DNA from: Tillus elongatus
Taxonomy: Eukaryota; Arthropoda; Insecta; Coleoptera; Cleridae
Direction of reading: 5' to 3'
NCBI GenBank assembly: GCA_964006375.1
Contig: OZ023266.1
Location: 67,361,403-67,425,402 of the forward strand
Length of the DNA: 64,000 nucleotides
Within the stretch, counting starts at the first letter, position 1; the number at the start of each line of letters is the position of its first letter. Below are positions 49,398-62,839 of the stretch, piece after piece. The notes below the pieces were generated by a model, which was not told the DNA's origin, ran no database searches, and saw only the letters and a list, made by a program, of their open reading frames with translations. Made by a program: the position numbers and the translations under genes.

Positions 49398-50095
49398 GTG
49401 TAATAGCGTAAGATCGGGTGATCGTCTGCCCATTCTAACGATCCACGCCTCCCTATCCACCGACTTGGAAATATTAAGTCGAGGTACCGCCGGGCATTGA
49501 TTTGGTAATGTGTTGGTGCTCCATCCTGCTGAAACCATACCACATTCTCTGGAACTTGTGGGTTTGCTCGATAGGGGTATAAACTTGAGTTGGCATAACA
49601 ATATTTTGGAGCAGTGTCAAACAATTATCTCCATTCAAATTACCACCAATGAAAAAGGGACCAGTGACCTGGTTTCCAACTATTCCTGGCCAAAAACTAA
49701 CCCTTTCAGGGTATTGCGTATGTTCTTCTCTCATCCAGTGTGTATTTTCTGTACACTGGTAGCAACAATTTTGACAAGCAGCATGGCTGTGAAGTGTAAA
49801 ACTGCACTCCGGTTGGATAACATTGTTATCTCACATTTCCATAATTTGTTTACAAAAAGATATTCTTTTATCAAAATCGTCTTCCATGCGCTCCTGAATT
49901 TGTATCAATTTATAGCGATGTATTTTATTTTATTTTAATATTCGAACAATCGATGAATGGCTAACATCCCATGTTGTGGTTACTTGTCGACTCGAAGTAT
50001 GTATGTTTTTTTCAAACTTAAGCATTACATGCAATTTACGATCATGACTCAGTGCATTAGAAGGTTTTTTCTTTTACTGAATTTTTATTTTTTAA
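49398..50095 (-). pseudogene. Tc1/mariner-like transposase, third copy, minus strand
   Basis: Read from about 50,060 down: [20 protein letters not shown] (HTH part), TWDVSHSSIVRIL, then LIQIQERMEDDFDKRISFCK. Next come REEHTQYPERVSFWPGIVGN (about 49,730), GPFFIGGNLNGDNCLTLLQN, WFQQDGAPTHY with a catalytic Asp (about 49,540) and WIGRRGSLEW (about 49,460). Closely related in sequence to the 4.3-kb copy. The distal TIR is at 51,868-52,112, so HINE-like and unknown DNA split this copy. Confidence 0.75.
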
Positions 50096-50096
50096 A

Positions 50097-50193
50097 ATTC
50101 ACTAACAGAGGTATCGATGGTGAGACTTTGCAAAAATTTTTACAAATGAGCGCCAACTAGGACCTCTAGAACCCATATCCGGAGTCAGTTTAA

Positions 50194-50277
<84 letters not shown>

Positions 50278-50288
50278 ATGTATATCCA
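50097..50288 (+). mobile_element. HINE-like subfamily B, 5' part up to the sequencing gap
   Basis: aaattcactaacagaggtat, then cgatggtgagactttgc and ccggagtcagtttaaa, then (TA)n at about 50,198-50,270 running into tgtgtgtatgtatatcc and the gap. Confidence 0.6.
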
Positions 50289-50488
50289 NNNNNNNNNNNN
50301 NNNNNNNNNNNNNNNNNNNNNNNNNNNNNNNNNNNNNNNNNNNNNNNNNNNNNNNNNNNNNNNNNNNNNNNNNNNNNNNNNNNNNNNNNNNNNNNNNNNN
50401 NNNNNNNNNNNNNNNNNNNNNNNNNNNNNNNNNNNNNNNNNNNNNNNNNNNNNNNNNNNNNNNNNNNNNNNNNNNNNNNNNNNNNNNN
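50289..50488. other. Assembly gap (200 N)
   Basis: Exactly 200 Ns between two TA-rich HINE-like segments. The round length suggests an arbitrary placeholder, so the true distance is unknown. Confidence 0.98.
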
Positions 50489-51090
<602 letters not shown>

Positions 51091-51867
51091 TACACCTTGC
51101 ATGCTAAATTGCTTTTCACTTTTACTAATTGTACGTTGGGATATAAGCGGCAAATGGGAAATAGTTTCTTGGAATTGGCGACCAACTTCGATCTGTGATC
51201 GTGTTTCATCTCCGTAACAAATCACCAGTAGAAATGTTATTTTATACTTTTCTCTTAAATAAATAAAATCGGAAGCGGTTGCGCCGCAGAGATGGCTCTA
51301 ATTGTTAGCGCGTAATTCGTTACGTTCTTCGATAGCTTAAATTGATTACGTGTTCCAACACCTTTCAGAAGATCACGTGTCTGCTACGGGCCTGTCTGCG
51401 CCCCATGTCCAGAGGACAACGAAAAACTCGAACTGAGAGTGAACTGCACTCTAGAACGATCATTGATCAAATGGGGAAAATTGCAGCGTTCTTGACTCCG
51501 AAGTCCCGGTGTGGTTCGGGGTCGAGGAGGGCAAAGCGACCTCTTCAGCCAATCAGACGCCGTTCGAAAACGTCAATCTCCAGGGTGCCATCTTCAAGTT
51601 GATCATCATTGCTTGACCTGCTCAGGGTTACCAACTGTGTTTTGGTATCCATAGTCGGCACGTGCGTGTGGCAAAAAAGGTGTCGAAAATAACGACAGAA
51701 CAAAATCTGAATTGCAGTTAACAACTGACAACTACTTTCGTGCGGTTACAATCACAGCAAGTTGATAAGGCGTTAATTATTATGTGGTTATTAATTTTGC
51801 AGTGTGTTGTGGCAAAGTTAGTCAATCTGGTGAATATTGTTCACTGTTAACTTTTGCAATAAATTTT
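51091..51867. other. Unassigned region, less AT-rich at 51,250-51,700
   Basis: The 51,342-51,602 open frame has many Arg/Ser residues and no recognisable domain. On the other strand, gatggcaccctggagattga..cggcgtctgattggctgaag looks like a coherent non-AT-rich segment of unknown origin. I call no gene. Confidence 0.35.
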
Positions 51868-52112
51868 AAAATCGTGGCATTTTTGAATAGAGAATGAAAA
51901 GATCTTTCAAATGAGGTATCACAAGCGCCTACTTCCTACTAAAAATTTTAGGGTTGCGACTGTCACTCGAAGGGGGTCGAACGTGGGGGTGAAATTTTTA
52001 CGTTTGCAGGATGTTATTTTTAATCTAAAACTGACAGGTTTCGCGATTTTGTATGAAAATGCTCAATAATTGAGATACTGAATTTATTCCATTCTGGTGT
52101 TCCACCATGTAT
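51868..52112 (-). repeat. Terminal inverted repeat of a mariner-like element
   Basis: Matches the TIRs at 3763 and 6555 (atttttgaatagagaatgaa; gtatcacaag..cctacttcct; tttcacccc in reverse; actgaatttattcc). The outer end is TACATGGTGGAAC on the minus strand. It is the probable distal end of the transposase at 49,398. Confidence 0.7.
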
Positions 52113-53186
52113 AGCTATTTGTCATATGACCTTTACACTTCAGTTTTTTACGAGTGAAACCCAAGTAAATACAAATGTAAGAGCCAACTCCTCTGGCTTC
52201 ACATGTGTTCATAAATAGTATCTATATCTGTATTTGGTATGGAACGGTTTCACCAAGTAACGCAGTAAGAATGAATGAAAACCCAGGTATTCAAAATTTG
52301 CATTTAATATCTTCGTAACTACTAAATAAAATTTTCTAAAAGAAAGGGTAGTAGATTCAATCCCGAAGCTGGGCAAAGCAATTTTGGTATGACCTGGACC
52401 AATTTATCAGGGTACAAAAATTACTATATAATTACCAAAATAATCCATAGAGTGAGTCAACAAAACAAAAATCACGTTTTTGGAGTTGGTAAAAAATTTC
52501 TACTTTAACTATGTTTCATTACTAATTCCGTCTCTGAAACAAGACAAGGCGAACTCAACAATTTCAGCCCAACAGTTGGTGTAGGTTAGTTGTCTTTTCT
52601 CCCCGTTGAAGCGTGGGAAGGAATAAATCAGAGAAATATACAGGCCATAATTAAGTCGGTGTATAATAACTGTTGACCGTGCAGTCACCAATCAAGAGTG
52701 TATAGCCCACGAGTTTATTCACAGATAATATTTCAATCCTCCGCTTCTTGCTACAGGGAAATGGTAACGTGAACACTTCGAGATGAACGTAATTAATCGA
52801 ACCTAGGTGAGATCCGTCTGCATATCTGCTGAAAAACAAGAAATATCGAATTAACCGCTTAAGGGACCTAGAGGAAATATATATTATCGGTGTTTCTATT
52901 CTTCAGACGCAAGGAAATAACCCACTTATATTTGTTGTAATAATAACTGAGAAATACTAGGTTAACAAGCTTACAATTATTTATTATACACGGTGTCTAA
53001 AAAGCCTAACTACGGACTAATAGCCCCAAGGTTCGTAGCTTCATAAAAATAAATTTGTGGGCAGTTCTATCAACAAAGAAATCTACTTTTTATACACATC
53101 TAAGTTTTTGCCAACTCTCGAAGGGCGGTTGCAAGGGGATTGAACAGAAATATTATAAATGCATCTGTATATCATGTGGCACTTTC
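52113..53186. other. Unassigned region
   Basis: A B-box-like gattcaatccc lies at about 52,357 in gggtagtagattcaatcccg, possibly a SINE scrap. An acacggtgtctaaaaagcct at 52,990 could be a transposon end. Neither can be confirmed. Confidence 0.35.
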
Positions 53187-53293
53187 TTTTAGCGAATTTT
53201 CTTTAAGAAATTAGCTAATGATAAGATAGCGACTTTAATTTTGAAAACATTCGTCAAATGAGCGCGAAATAGACACAGGGGTCAGTTCCAGTT

Positions 53294-53370
<77 letters not shown>
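53187..53370 (+). mobile_element. HINE-like 5' end with (TA)n, target of the mariner-like insertion
   Basis: GCGAATTTTCTTTAAGAAATT hairpin-like start, caaatgagcgcgaaa, ggggtcagttcc, then (TA)n at about 53,301-53,370. The mariner-like TIR begins in the next base, so the element appears to have entered this TA tract. The expected 3' half is not found beyond 58,381. Confidence 0.6.
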
Positions 53371-53375
<5 letters not shown>

Positions 53376-53585
53376 GGTGATTTATTAGCTCACCATAAAA
53401 TTACGACAAATGAAAGGTGAGGTCATTTCAAGGAAAAAAAACCTCATATCATATGCCCGATTTTAGTTATTTAAGGAGTTGGGGACTGACAACATTGCTT
53501 TACCTCTTTACCTTGCTTTCCTCTGTTAACAAAGTTGTCAAAGTAACAAATCCAAATAAACATCACAGTTTTCTGTCAGGTTTGT

Positions 53586-54045
53586 TAACTATTAGAAAAA
53601 TCGTAAAATGTACGGTTATAGCACTGAAGACTATGCTGCTATAATTTACATAATTTCTGCAATGAAAATTCTCGGCAATCAGTACAAGAATATTAAGAAA
53701 GATATTCACGTCGGCATGTACCGTTTTATTCAGTGTTTGCCGATTCTTTCAGCCGATTGCGCAAATTAAGTAATCCTGCTCCAGCAAAAGCTATTCGACC
53801 GCATGAAGCTTATACAGACCGCGAAGAGGCTGTAATTAATTCCTTCAATCAGCACCCGAAGAATATCACGTAATATGCATGTAAGTCAAAATTTTGTATG
53901 GCATGTACTGAAACGCGAAGTCTTTCATGCCTATCATCTACAGCCTGTTCAAGCTCTACATCCAGGTGATACTCGGCAGCGACTACTATTTTGTCATTGG
54001 TTGGGTTATTGCAGCAACATGCCCAACATAATGATTTTTTTTTCA
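53586..54045 (+). pseudogene. Mariner-like transposase, N-terminal part
   Basis: YGYSTEDYAAIIYIISAMKI begins the reading. Across frame changes it continues to NMHVSQNFVWHVLKREVFHA and YHLQPVQALHPGDTRQRLLF, which is the helix-turn-helix plus PGD..RL.FC linker of DUF4817-containing mariner-type transposases. It stops at the FFF/poly-T just before the MULE-like insertion, so the first catalytic Asp motif is missing. Confidence 0.7.
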
Positions 54046-55370
54046 GATGGAATCCTACAAATGGTTGTGAAACAACAACTGTAAATAAATTTGGTGAGGA
54101 TGGTGTGATCGATGGTTCAAAGAATAAACTGTTAAAGAAATATCCACGATGGATTACTTATGTAGAAAAATATTGGGAAAGAAAAGAGGATTGGTGCATG
54201 GCTTTCTGCGATGCAACTACTCATGGTCATCAGACTAACAAGTACTGTCAAGTAAGCATTCAGCTATTTAAAGACATTGTTTTATCGCGTAATAAAGCAT
54301 ACAATGTAACAGCTTTAATGGACTTTACTGTAACTTGCTTGGAACAACACTACCAAAAAAGAATAAGGAACTTTGTTAACTCAAGAAATCCGATTCCAAA
54401 ATTGTTACTAAAGAACCTATTAAATAAAGTTTCTGGGATTAACAAAGAAGAGATTATCTACATCGATGAAAAATTGTACAAGGTTCCTAGTATGAGCAAA
54501 GAAGGTGAATTTCATTATGTCGATGGAAATACTGGAGTTTGTACTTGTTTTCGTGGAAAACTTGGTCGATTTTGCAAGCATCAGGCAGCACTATATTTTT
54601 ATTTTGATGGGGAAATAGTAAATGCTCTCCCAGTAAGTATGGAATTACGTTATGCCATGGCCAAATTAGCGTTTGGAGAAAACGTACAACCTATTTCATT
54701 TTACATGCCATTAGTGATTTCACAAACTCAGGGCACTAAAAATATTGAGAATCTTGAAATCAGGTCTGATGTGAATTTAAATATAACCACAAATAAGAAT
54801 GATGTAATATCTGCTAACAATATTTCAACCTCCTCAGAAAATAACCCTGTTGATAGACAAGAATTTTCCGAAGGAGCCTTACAAGAAATACTGACCTTAA
54901 TGCAAGAACATCATAATAATTTTGGCACATCACATTTAACCAAAAAAAGGTTTGTTCAACGACTAAAAAATATAAAAACAAAAACATCATGGGAGTCATT
55001 TCTAAATACTGCTGGAAGTTCAATACCAATCCGTTACAGGCAAAATATGACCATCAAAGTACAACCTACTGCAATTAGTCGACGTTAAGTAGCAATTACC
55101 AGGGGCTGTTTTTTTTTATACAGGAGGGAGAAATGCATCATGCAGACCTCATTCACAGCACCGTAGTGCGCGGGATATCGAGGTACTGTGAGACTCATAC
55201 TCACTAAAACTCCGTGTCCTGGAGTACCGGACCTTAGTCCATACCTCCGTCGAAAAAGCTTCCAATCGGCAGGCCACCAAAGGGAGAGCATATGTCAAAA
55301 AACGAAAACGTAATTTGCCAACGTCGCCAAAAACCAGCCAAATGCCAAGTCTCATGGAGCAGGACACTAA
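54046..55370 (+). pseudogene. MULE-like transposase C-terminal part with SWIM zinc finger
   Basis: A long open frame (about 345 residues from the WNPTNGCETT stretch to 55,088) contains CTCFRGKLGRFCKHQ, a C-x-C..C-x-H SWIM zinc finger, at about residues 190-204 of the frame. It is preceded by a helical region (KRIRNFVNSRNPIPKLLL) and ends SSIPIRYRQNMTIKVQPTAI. Past the stop a second frame reads GRPPKGE..KK(R)KRNLP, a basic tail common after SWIM domains in such proteins. The catalytic DDE part is missing. The frame opens right after tttttttttcag, like a 3' splice site, so this may be the last exon of a spliced gene or transposase. It is the longest non-repeat open frame in the window. Confidence 0.7.
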
Positions 55371-55516
55371 AAACAGTTTTTATTCATATGATTATATTTT
55401 GATAGGTTTCTAGTTTTTTAAAATATAATATTGCCTTACTCTCTTCATATCATGTTTTCTACAGACAGGTTTGTTCATAAAATTAATATAACTAGAAAAA
55501 AACAAAATTAAAAAAC
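55371..55516. other. Spacer inside the mariner-like element
   Basis: AT-rich. Nothing recognised. Confidence 0.4.
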
Positions 55517-56215
<699 letters not shown>

Positions 56216-56689
56216 GTATAGCACTAAGAGTAAGCAAAGCGACATTGTTAATAGTAAAGACTGTAAAAGCGGCAATTCCAAGTAGATGACAATGGAAACT
56301 ACGTAGTGTGTTCAGTTATTAGAAAGAAACTATTGACTATTAATTAACAATAGACTAAAAACGATTACAGCAAACTGTAATGATCATAATTTTATGTGGT
56401 AGCGATCTATCTTTATTGGCGATTATGTGATATCGAGAGTAGCAGATGTAAATTAATTATAGCCATAAAAGTGTAAATGTTAAATTCTATGTTAGAATCA
56501 GTACCTCGTGAAAACAAATCTTTATTCAATGTCCTTGTCCTTATTAACTAACTAAATTATCTGTGCCCGCTTTTAGACATATGTGCCATTTATTAGAATT
56601 TACCTTAAGCAATTTGAGATCAACAGTTTGAATATGAAAGAAAGCTAAGGAGGCTTAGAGTCAACGTCAGTGTCATATAAAAGAAACAA
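56216..56689. other. Unassigned spacer
   Basis: AT-rich, nothing recognised. Confidence 0.4.
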
Positions 56690-57011
56690 GATATCCACAA
56701 AATTTCATTAAAATAACTTTGTAATTTTCGGAGAAATTTTTTTTTCGAAAGAAAATTTAAAATTTGAATAACTCAATTTTCTCTAAACTTAGACAGTTGA
56801 ATTTTGGTACGCAGTACAATCTCTCCTGAGGCAACATATACACTAAATTTCATTGAAACAGCTTTGTTACTTTCGAAAGAAAACTCAAAATTTTCCCGGA
56901 AAACCCCGTCCGATTTTTCTGACTAACGAACTCATCCAAGCCATTAATAAAAGAAAGGCACTTACCAAATTTCATCGAAATCGGTTAATTATTTTTTGAG
57001 TTAGCGGTTGG

Positions 57012-57107
<96 letters not shown>

Positions 57108-57242
57108 ATATAAAAATTGAAACTGACCTCGGATATGGGTTCTAGGGGTCCTGGTTCGCAGTCATTTGAAAGAATTTTTGCAAAGTCTCATCATCGATAC
57201 CTCTCTATTAGTGAATTTTTTTTAATAAAAATTCACTAAAAA
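56690..57242 (-). mobile_element. HINE-like subfamily B, 3'-truncated, minus strand
   Basis: Lacks the terminal hairpin and begins in the core (aagatatccacaaaatttca). It then matches 55,640-56,213, with (TA)n at about 57,017-57,102 and ending ttttttttaataaaaattca. It is very similar to the previous copy, perhaps a partial local duplication. Confidence 0.7.
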
Positions 57243-57660
57243 GAGCTCACATATAACTTTAAAAATTACTTTTTACTATACATATAACCAGCAACTAATT
57301 TAAAAAATAGTAAAGTCAGACAAATATTACAATGTATTTAAATGAGAAAAACTAAAATATAATAAATGTGACCCATTTTGTACAATATAAAGGTACCTAG
57401 GTTTTTAAGTTATTTTGCATTGCCAATTAAAAAATTAATACGGAACATTCTGATCTGTATTTCAGCACTGTTCGGCATTCTGGTATGGATTTCGGCACTC
57501 TGCGGTGATTGACGAGGCAGATGCGAATTGACCAATGAAATTAGCACTGGTGCCGAATAATATACCGGAATGTTTAAATACATCCGGTGCAACCAGTGTA
57601 GACAACACAAGTTACATGTACATCGCTATAACCACTATTATTATTTTCTATAAACATGTC
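57243..57660. other. Spacer inside the mariner-like element
   Basis: cagcactgttcggcattctg and tcggcactctgcggtgattg form a short imperfect repeat at 57,461-57,515. No gene. Confidence 0.4.
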
Positions 57661-58210
57661 TGGAAAGTACAAAATCGGAATGCGATGTAGTCTAGGAGAT
57701 TTCAACAACGTTTCAGCGTCAACGTTTGGGGCGGAATTTTTAACAACAATTTACTGGGCTTGCATGTACTTGATGAGCGCTTAAACGCATATTCTTACAG
57801 ACATTTTTTAGACAATATGCTTTTTGATTTACTTGAGGATATACCACTTAACGTGATTCAAAATACGTGGTACCAGCACGATGGTGCCCCACATCATGGT
57901 GGAGCAGTAGTTGTCAGATGGTTAAACGTACATTTTTGCAACGATCGGATTGGTAATGGTGGTCCTGTTTAATAGCCACCGCGATCCCCCGGGTTAACTC
58001 CTTTGGATTTTCATTTATGTGGTCATATGAAACAAATTGTGAACCGATAGACAATTAACACGAGACAACAGCTGTTAGACAGAACACAGATGGCTGCTGC
58101 TGAAATAAGAAATCGTCTAGATATTTCAACTCTGGTGAAAGACTTTAATCCGTCATTGTGAAGCATGTATTGTGGCAGACGGAAGAATTTTGAGCAACTT
58201 CTAAGATATT
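57661..58210 (+). pseudogene. Mariner-like transposase, C-terminal catalytic part
   Basis: RFQQRFSVNVWGGIFNNNLL, then GLHVLDERLNAYSYRHFLDN and LLEDIPLNVIQNTWYQHDGA, with the second catalytic Asp. VVRWLNVHFCNDRIGNGGPV then, past stops, PPRSPGLTPLDFHLCGHMK, which should hold the third acidic residue (the D of PLDF). Several stops. It belongs with 53,586 as one gene split by about 3.6 kb of insertions. Confidence 0.8.
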
Positions 58211-58381
58211 TATACTTCTGTCTCATTTTTTTTAAATCAATAATTACTTAAACACTTTGAAGTCCTGTAACTCCTTAAATAATTCAAATATGACCTATGA
58301 TTATATGAAGTTTTCTTCTTCAAACTACCTCACCTCTCATTTGTCACAATTTGGTGGTGAGCTAATAAATCACCCTGTATA

Positions 58382-59092
58382 ATGATCAAAAACTTACCAA
58401 CATTGTGTTTAAATACCAAGTGAGGGCTAACAGGTGATATTGAACATTAAAGGTCTCCTTATAAACAAATTAAGGCAAACTTTTCCAACTCATTCATTGC
58501 AAACACTTTTAAAACATCAATCATAATTCGCTAATGGGCAATAAGAGGTCTGTCACAGGTTAAAAGTTCTTTCGTAGATGATTTATCCAAACAATTTGTT
58601 AGATATTTTAATTAATTGGTTTTTAATAATAATTATAATTTATCTCCTCCATATCCTCAGGATTTATGTTAAATCGAGACCAGCAATTACCTGCTAATTG
58701 AACCCATTGTTTCAATATCCCTCTTCACGGCCCGCTTTGTGAAGACTTCGTGGGAAGACACTAGTTAATAACGGGCATCGTATGTTAACTTTTTGACATG
58801 GATGTCTTCACAATATGCAATTAATCAATTTTCTATGAGTTCGCAACTCATCATTAAACAGTCAAATATTTTTTGGTTGCAGATTATCCGAAATGATTAT
58901 ATTAAACTAATCAAACATAATTAGTTTTAGGTAAGCTTTAATTAAAAAGACAATTTCAGTAATTTTATTACTTTGGATTTGTTTGTTTGTTCCCCCGAAA
59001 CGCATTACCTCAGTGCTTTTGACTACTGTTTTAAGTTAATAAAACTGGTGAGTAAATGACAAATTTATAACATTTAAATTATGATCAAAAAG
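58382..59092. other. Unassigned AT-rich region
   Basis: No gene or repeat end. Confidence 0.4.
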
Positions 59093-59290
59093 CCTAGGTG
59101 GCTCGTTGACAAACTATTGGTCTACTAACCTAGAAGCCCAGGTTCAAAACACTGGAAAATCTATTTAGAATGGTTATATCACGTGGGGGAAATTAATTAC
59201 GAATAGTACAAAGAGTAGGAAACGTAAACCCAGATGAGAACGGGCCGCCTCTTTTAAGAGAAGGATTAGAAAAGGGCCTTAAAGAAATTA
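59093..59290 (+). mobile_element. Candidate tRNA-derived SINE head, third family
   Basis: gcctaggtggctcgttgaca (A box TGGCTCGTTGA) and aggttcaaaacactgg (B-box-like) are spaced as in a tRNA. A less AT-rich body follows (gatgagaacgggccgcctct). No target duplication found, so family membership is tentative. Confidence 0.5.
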
Positions 59291-59373
59291 GACAAGTAAA
59301 AACTCATTTCTTAAACATTCTGGTGAAAAATGAAAGAAACACTTTTTTAACTGATAGAATTCTTACCTTAATG

Positions 59374-59477
<104 letters not shown>

Positions 59478-59703
59478 AAATTCTTGTCCTAGAAGAATTT
59501 AAATTTTTGGGGAGATATAGTTGTAGAAAAGTAATTATTTTTATACCGAAGTAAATTTAAATATAAAATGCTACAGTGGATATATTGGTGAGATTTGGGA
59601 TTGCAGGGGAGAGAAGTTCAGAGGAAATTTGGAAAGTGACAGAAGAAAACCGTTTGACAGATTGATTTTTTTGGAAGAAGTTTAAAATTATATAACAATA
59701 AAT

Positions 59704-59707
<4 letters not shown>

Positions 59708-59796
<89 letters not shown>
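59708..59796. repeat. (TA)n microsatellite
   Basis: About 89 bp of TA, not linked to HINE-like blocks. Confidence 0.9.
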
Positions 59797-59799
<3 letters not shown>

Positions 59800-59947
59800 T
59801 TTAACTAAGAACAGCCCTGTGAGTTTATGAGGAGTAAAAGTATAACTATTCCAAAAACAGCGAAGTCGCGAAAATGCACCAACACATGACGATAATGCCA
59901 TGCGGCGAAGAATCATAATAAAAAATATAATAACAGGCAAAAGTGAG

Positions 59948-60208
59948 AGTTGAAGCTGAAGCACAGTTCTGGTTTAGACCTGGACGAGTAACAAAAGAAA
60001 CAATACTAGCACTTCAATCAATAAGAGACGCGTGACTTGAGGAAAAACAGAGACACGTTTATTGCTTTTACAGACCTGGAAAAAGCACTCGAAAATATGG
60101 ATTGGAAAATATTGTTTCGCATAACGAAGGGATCTGGAATTGATTTGAGGGGTACACCATTATTCTCATCTATACAAAAATCAAAGTACCATAATAGATA
60201 TTAAGGAA
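59948..60208 (+). pseudogene. LINE RT, left part, split by the Gypsy element
   Basis: Across frame changes: AEAQFWFRPGRVTKETILAL, then DTFIAFTDLEKALENMDWKI with the first catalytic Asp, and finally a YTKIK-type segment. It continues after the Gypsy element at 62,840. The same LINE family occurs at 41,007. Endonuclease and RT start are missing. Confidence 0.7.
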
Positions 60209-60442
60209 TGTTGTGTTCATGCGTTATACAGTTTATGTTCTGTTCATGTCAGGCTATTCTATTAAAATAAGAAGAGTTTAATTTATGGTCAGAAGAACAG
60301 TTTAAGTAAATAGAATAAGACATGTAACTGCAAGGTTAGGTGATAGGGGATCGACTATTTATAATAATAAAGTATACATGTAAGGTTCTCATAAATAGTT
60401 ATTAATTAGAAGTAACGTGTTCTTTAAATATAGTATATAACA
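60209..60442 (+). repeat. Left LTR of the Gypsy element
   Basis: Starts TGTTGTGTTCATG and ends ATATAACA just before a tggcgcagcg primer-binding site. It aligns with 62,632-62,839 (gttcatgtcaggcta; ggttaggtgatag.ggatcg; ataaatagttatta). About 234 bp with some divergence between the LTRs, so not very recent. Confidence 0.8.
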
Positions 60443-60460
60443 TGGCGCAGCGAACGGAAT
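60443..60460 (+). promoter_or_regulatory. Primer-binding site of the Gypsy element
   Basis: tggcgcagcgaacgg directly follows the left LTR's terminal CA. TGGCGC is the usual start for arthropod Gypsy primer-binding sites. Confidence 0.65.
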
Positions 60461-60504
60461 ATGTGTGCTCCTGAATACTTTCAGAAAGTAAATAGCAATT
60501 TTTT

Positions 60505-62631
60505 TCTGATATTGAGGACTTTATTGTATATTTCGATAATATACTTATAGCAGGGCATAATATAGTGAGAAAGAATACAATGAAATATTAGATAAGGTGT
60601 TACAGAGAGCTAGAAAATTCAATGTAAAATTCAATCCTTCCAAAGTTCAATATAGGGTCACAAAAGTTAGATATTTGGGCTATTTGTTATCAAAACAACG
60701 CATACAAGTTAATGAATATAGAGTAAAAGTAGTCGTACAGTTGAAAAAACCTGAAAATAAAAAAGAATAACAAAATATGTTGGGCACTTTCAACTACTTA
60801 GCACAATCATCTACTCCGTTGAGAGGTTTACTCAAAAAATATGTAATATTCACATGGTCAAGCCACCAGGAGTGGGTATTTAAAGACATAAAGAGCTTGT
60901 TATGTAATGCCCCTGTTCTGACAAATTATGACAATACAAAAAAAGTACATATTAAAACAGATGCATCTAAAGATGGAATAGGGTCATGTCTGATACGAGA
61001 ACATATAATAGTATCATACTCCCCGCGTAGTCTCACAGAAACAGAAAAAGGTTGGGCACAAATAGAAAAAAAATATATTTAGCTTTACTTTTTGTTGTTA
61101 AAAAATAGCATTACCATATTTATAAGATAAAGTGTGGTCAGATCATTTATCTTTAGTAACCATAAACAAGAAAAATGTGGGGAACATAGTCTCACCAAGA
61201 TTGCAAAGATTAAATTAAAACTGTTGCGATATGATGTCGAAGTTAAATATATGCCAGCCAGAAAAGTAGTGCTGACTTATTCAAGGAATTACCTGAATGA
61301 AAAGTTAAAGGAAGAAGAATCATTAGTTGATGTTGTATATAATGAACATAATAACTAATATATCACAAAGGAAAAAAAACTAAAATTCCAAGGAGATACA
61401 GGTAATGATAATGTTTTAAAACATGTGTTAAAATATTGCAACAGTGAGTGGCCAAATGTTAAACATTTGTCACCAAGTTCAAAACATTATTTTAGCATGA
61501 AGAATAATTTACATGTCACTGAAAACATTATATTCTATAAAGACAGAATAGTAGTTACATTGTCACTACGTGATGAAATGTTGCAGTTAATACATGAAGG
61601 GCATTTTGGCATGGCGAAATGCAAAGCTGGAGCAACGGAACTCTTGTACTGGCCAAATATGGCTAAGGATATCGAAAACCATGTAAAAAATGTAGGATAT
61701 GTGAGAGATACAAAACAGCTAATGTCAAGGAACGCTTAGTCATACATGAAGTGCCTAATCGCCATTTCACTAAAATTGCTTCTGATATCTGTGAATATGG
61801 TGGAAACTCATATTAGAAACTCGATTATTTTTCAAAATGACTGGAAATTATACCAATAATCAATAAAGCTGCATAGGCACTCATACAAAAATTGAAAATT
61901 GTGTTGTCCACTCATGGTATATCAGACCAACTAATATCAGACAACATGCCATATTCGTCTTATGAATTTAGGAAATTTGCAGAAGAATTTGGGTTTAAAA
62001 TAACAACTAGTAGCCCTAATTATCGTCAAAGTAACGGGTTTGCAGAAAGTGGGGTGAAGATAGCTAAAATATATTAAGAAAGGACAGTGATTTGACTACA
62101 TCTTTATTAAATCATAGAACCACAACTATATCAGGTGTAGGATACTCGCCAACACAGCTATTGATAGGTAGGAGGTTGAAAACTAAATTACCAATGTGTG
62201 AAAATCTCTTGACACTTGAAACACAAGATTATGGTCAAGGCCAGAGAAAAGTGGAGGAAAAACAGAGGTTGATTAAACATTATTTCGATGAGAAAATTTA
62301 GGACAGAGCAGATTTAGAAGTAGGTGAAGATATAACAATTAGGAAAGAGGATAAGTGGGAGCGGGAGAAAATTGTAGGAATACATGAAACACCAAGATCC
62401 TATATTCTGAAGGATGAGAGAGGTAACATCTACTGGAGAAATAGTTCACAGTTGAGAAAATATATCAATAAGCCACAGGGGTACTATTACACACACAAGA
62501 TGTATCGTCAGCCAACACTGAGGAAGATGGGAGCTGTCAAAGTGCAGGTGATATCGGTGAGACAGAGAAGAAAATCACAAAGTTACCTTCAAAATTTAAT
62601 CACTACATTTTGTCTGTGTAAACGGGGAAGA
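60505..62631 (+). pseudogene. Ty3/Gypsy pol remnant: RT, RNase H, integrase
   Basis: gag, protease and early RT are deleted. From about 60,510, EDFIVYFDNILIAG (YxDD-type motif mutated to FDN) opens the late RT. Then come TFNYLAQSSTPLRGLLKKYV (60,777-61,082) and IKTDASKDGIGSCL (RNase H with its first Asp). Further RNase H residues run to about 61,350. The integrase follows: H..H..C..C zinc region (ELIHEGHFGMAKCKA; about 61,570), catalytic core with SDICEYG (first Asp), ISDNMPYSSYEFRKF (second Asp) and SNGFAESGVKIAK (third acidic residue). A C-terminal stretch (LLIGRRLKTKLPM; ILKDERGNIYWRNSSQLRKY) follows. Several stops and frame changes make it inactive. Confidence 0.85.
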
Positions 62632-62839
62632 TGTCGTATGCATGTCTTATAGATCTTATGTCATGTTCATGTCAGGCTAGTTAATTAAAAGAAGACTTTA
62701 GTTTATGGTTAGAAGGACAGTTTAAATTAATAGAGTAAAATATGTCACTGTATGGTTAGGTGATAGGTGATCGACTATTTGTAATAATAAATTATATATG
62801 TAAGGTTCTAATAAATAGTTATTAGTTAAGTATATAACA
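62632..62839 (+). repeat. Right LTR of the Gypsy element
   Basis: Begins TGTCGTATGCATG and ends TATATAACA. The flanking bases do not give an identical 5-bp duplication, but AGATAT appears close to both ends (60,196 and 62,842), and the LINE frame continues across the element. Confidence 0.75.

Noticed and set aside
51342..51602. An 86-residue Arg/Ser-rich open frame
   Set aside because: No motif, uncertain start, and low-complexity basic composition. Not enough to call a gene.
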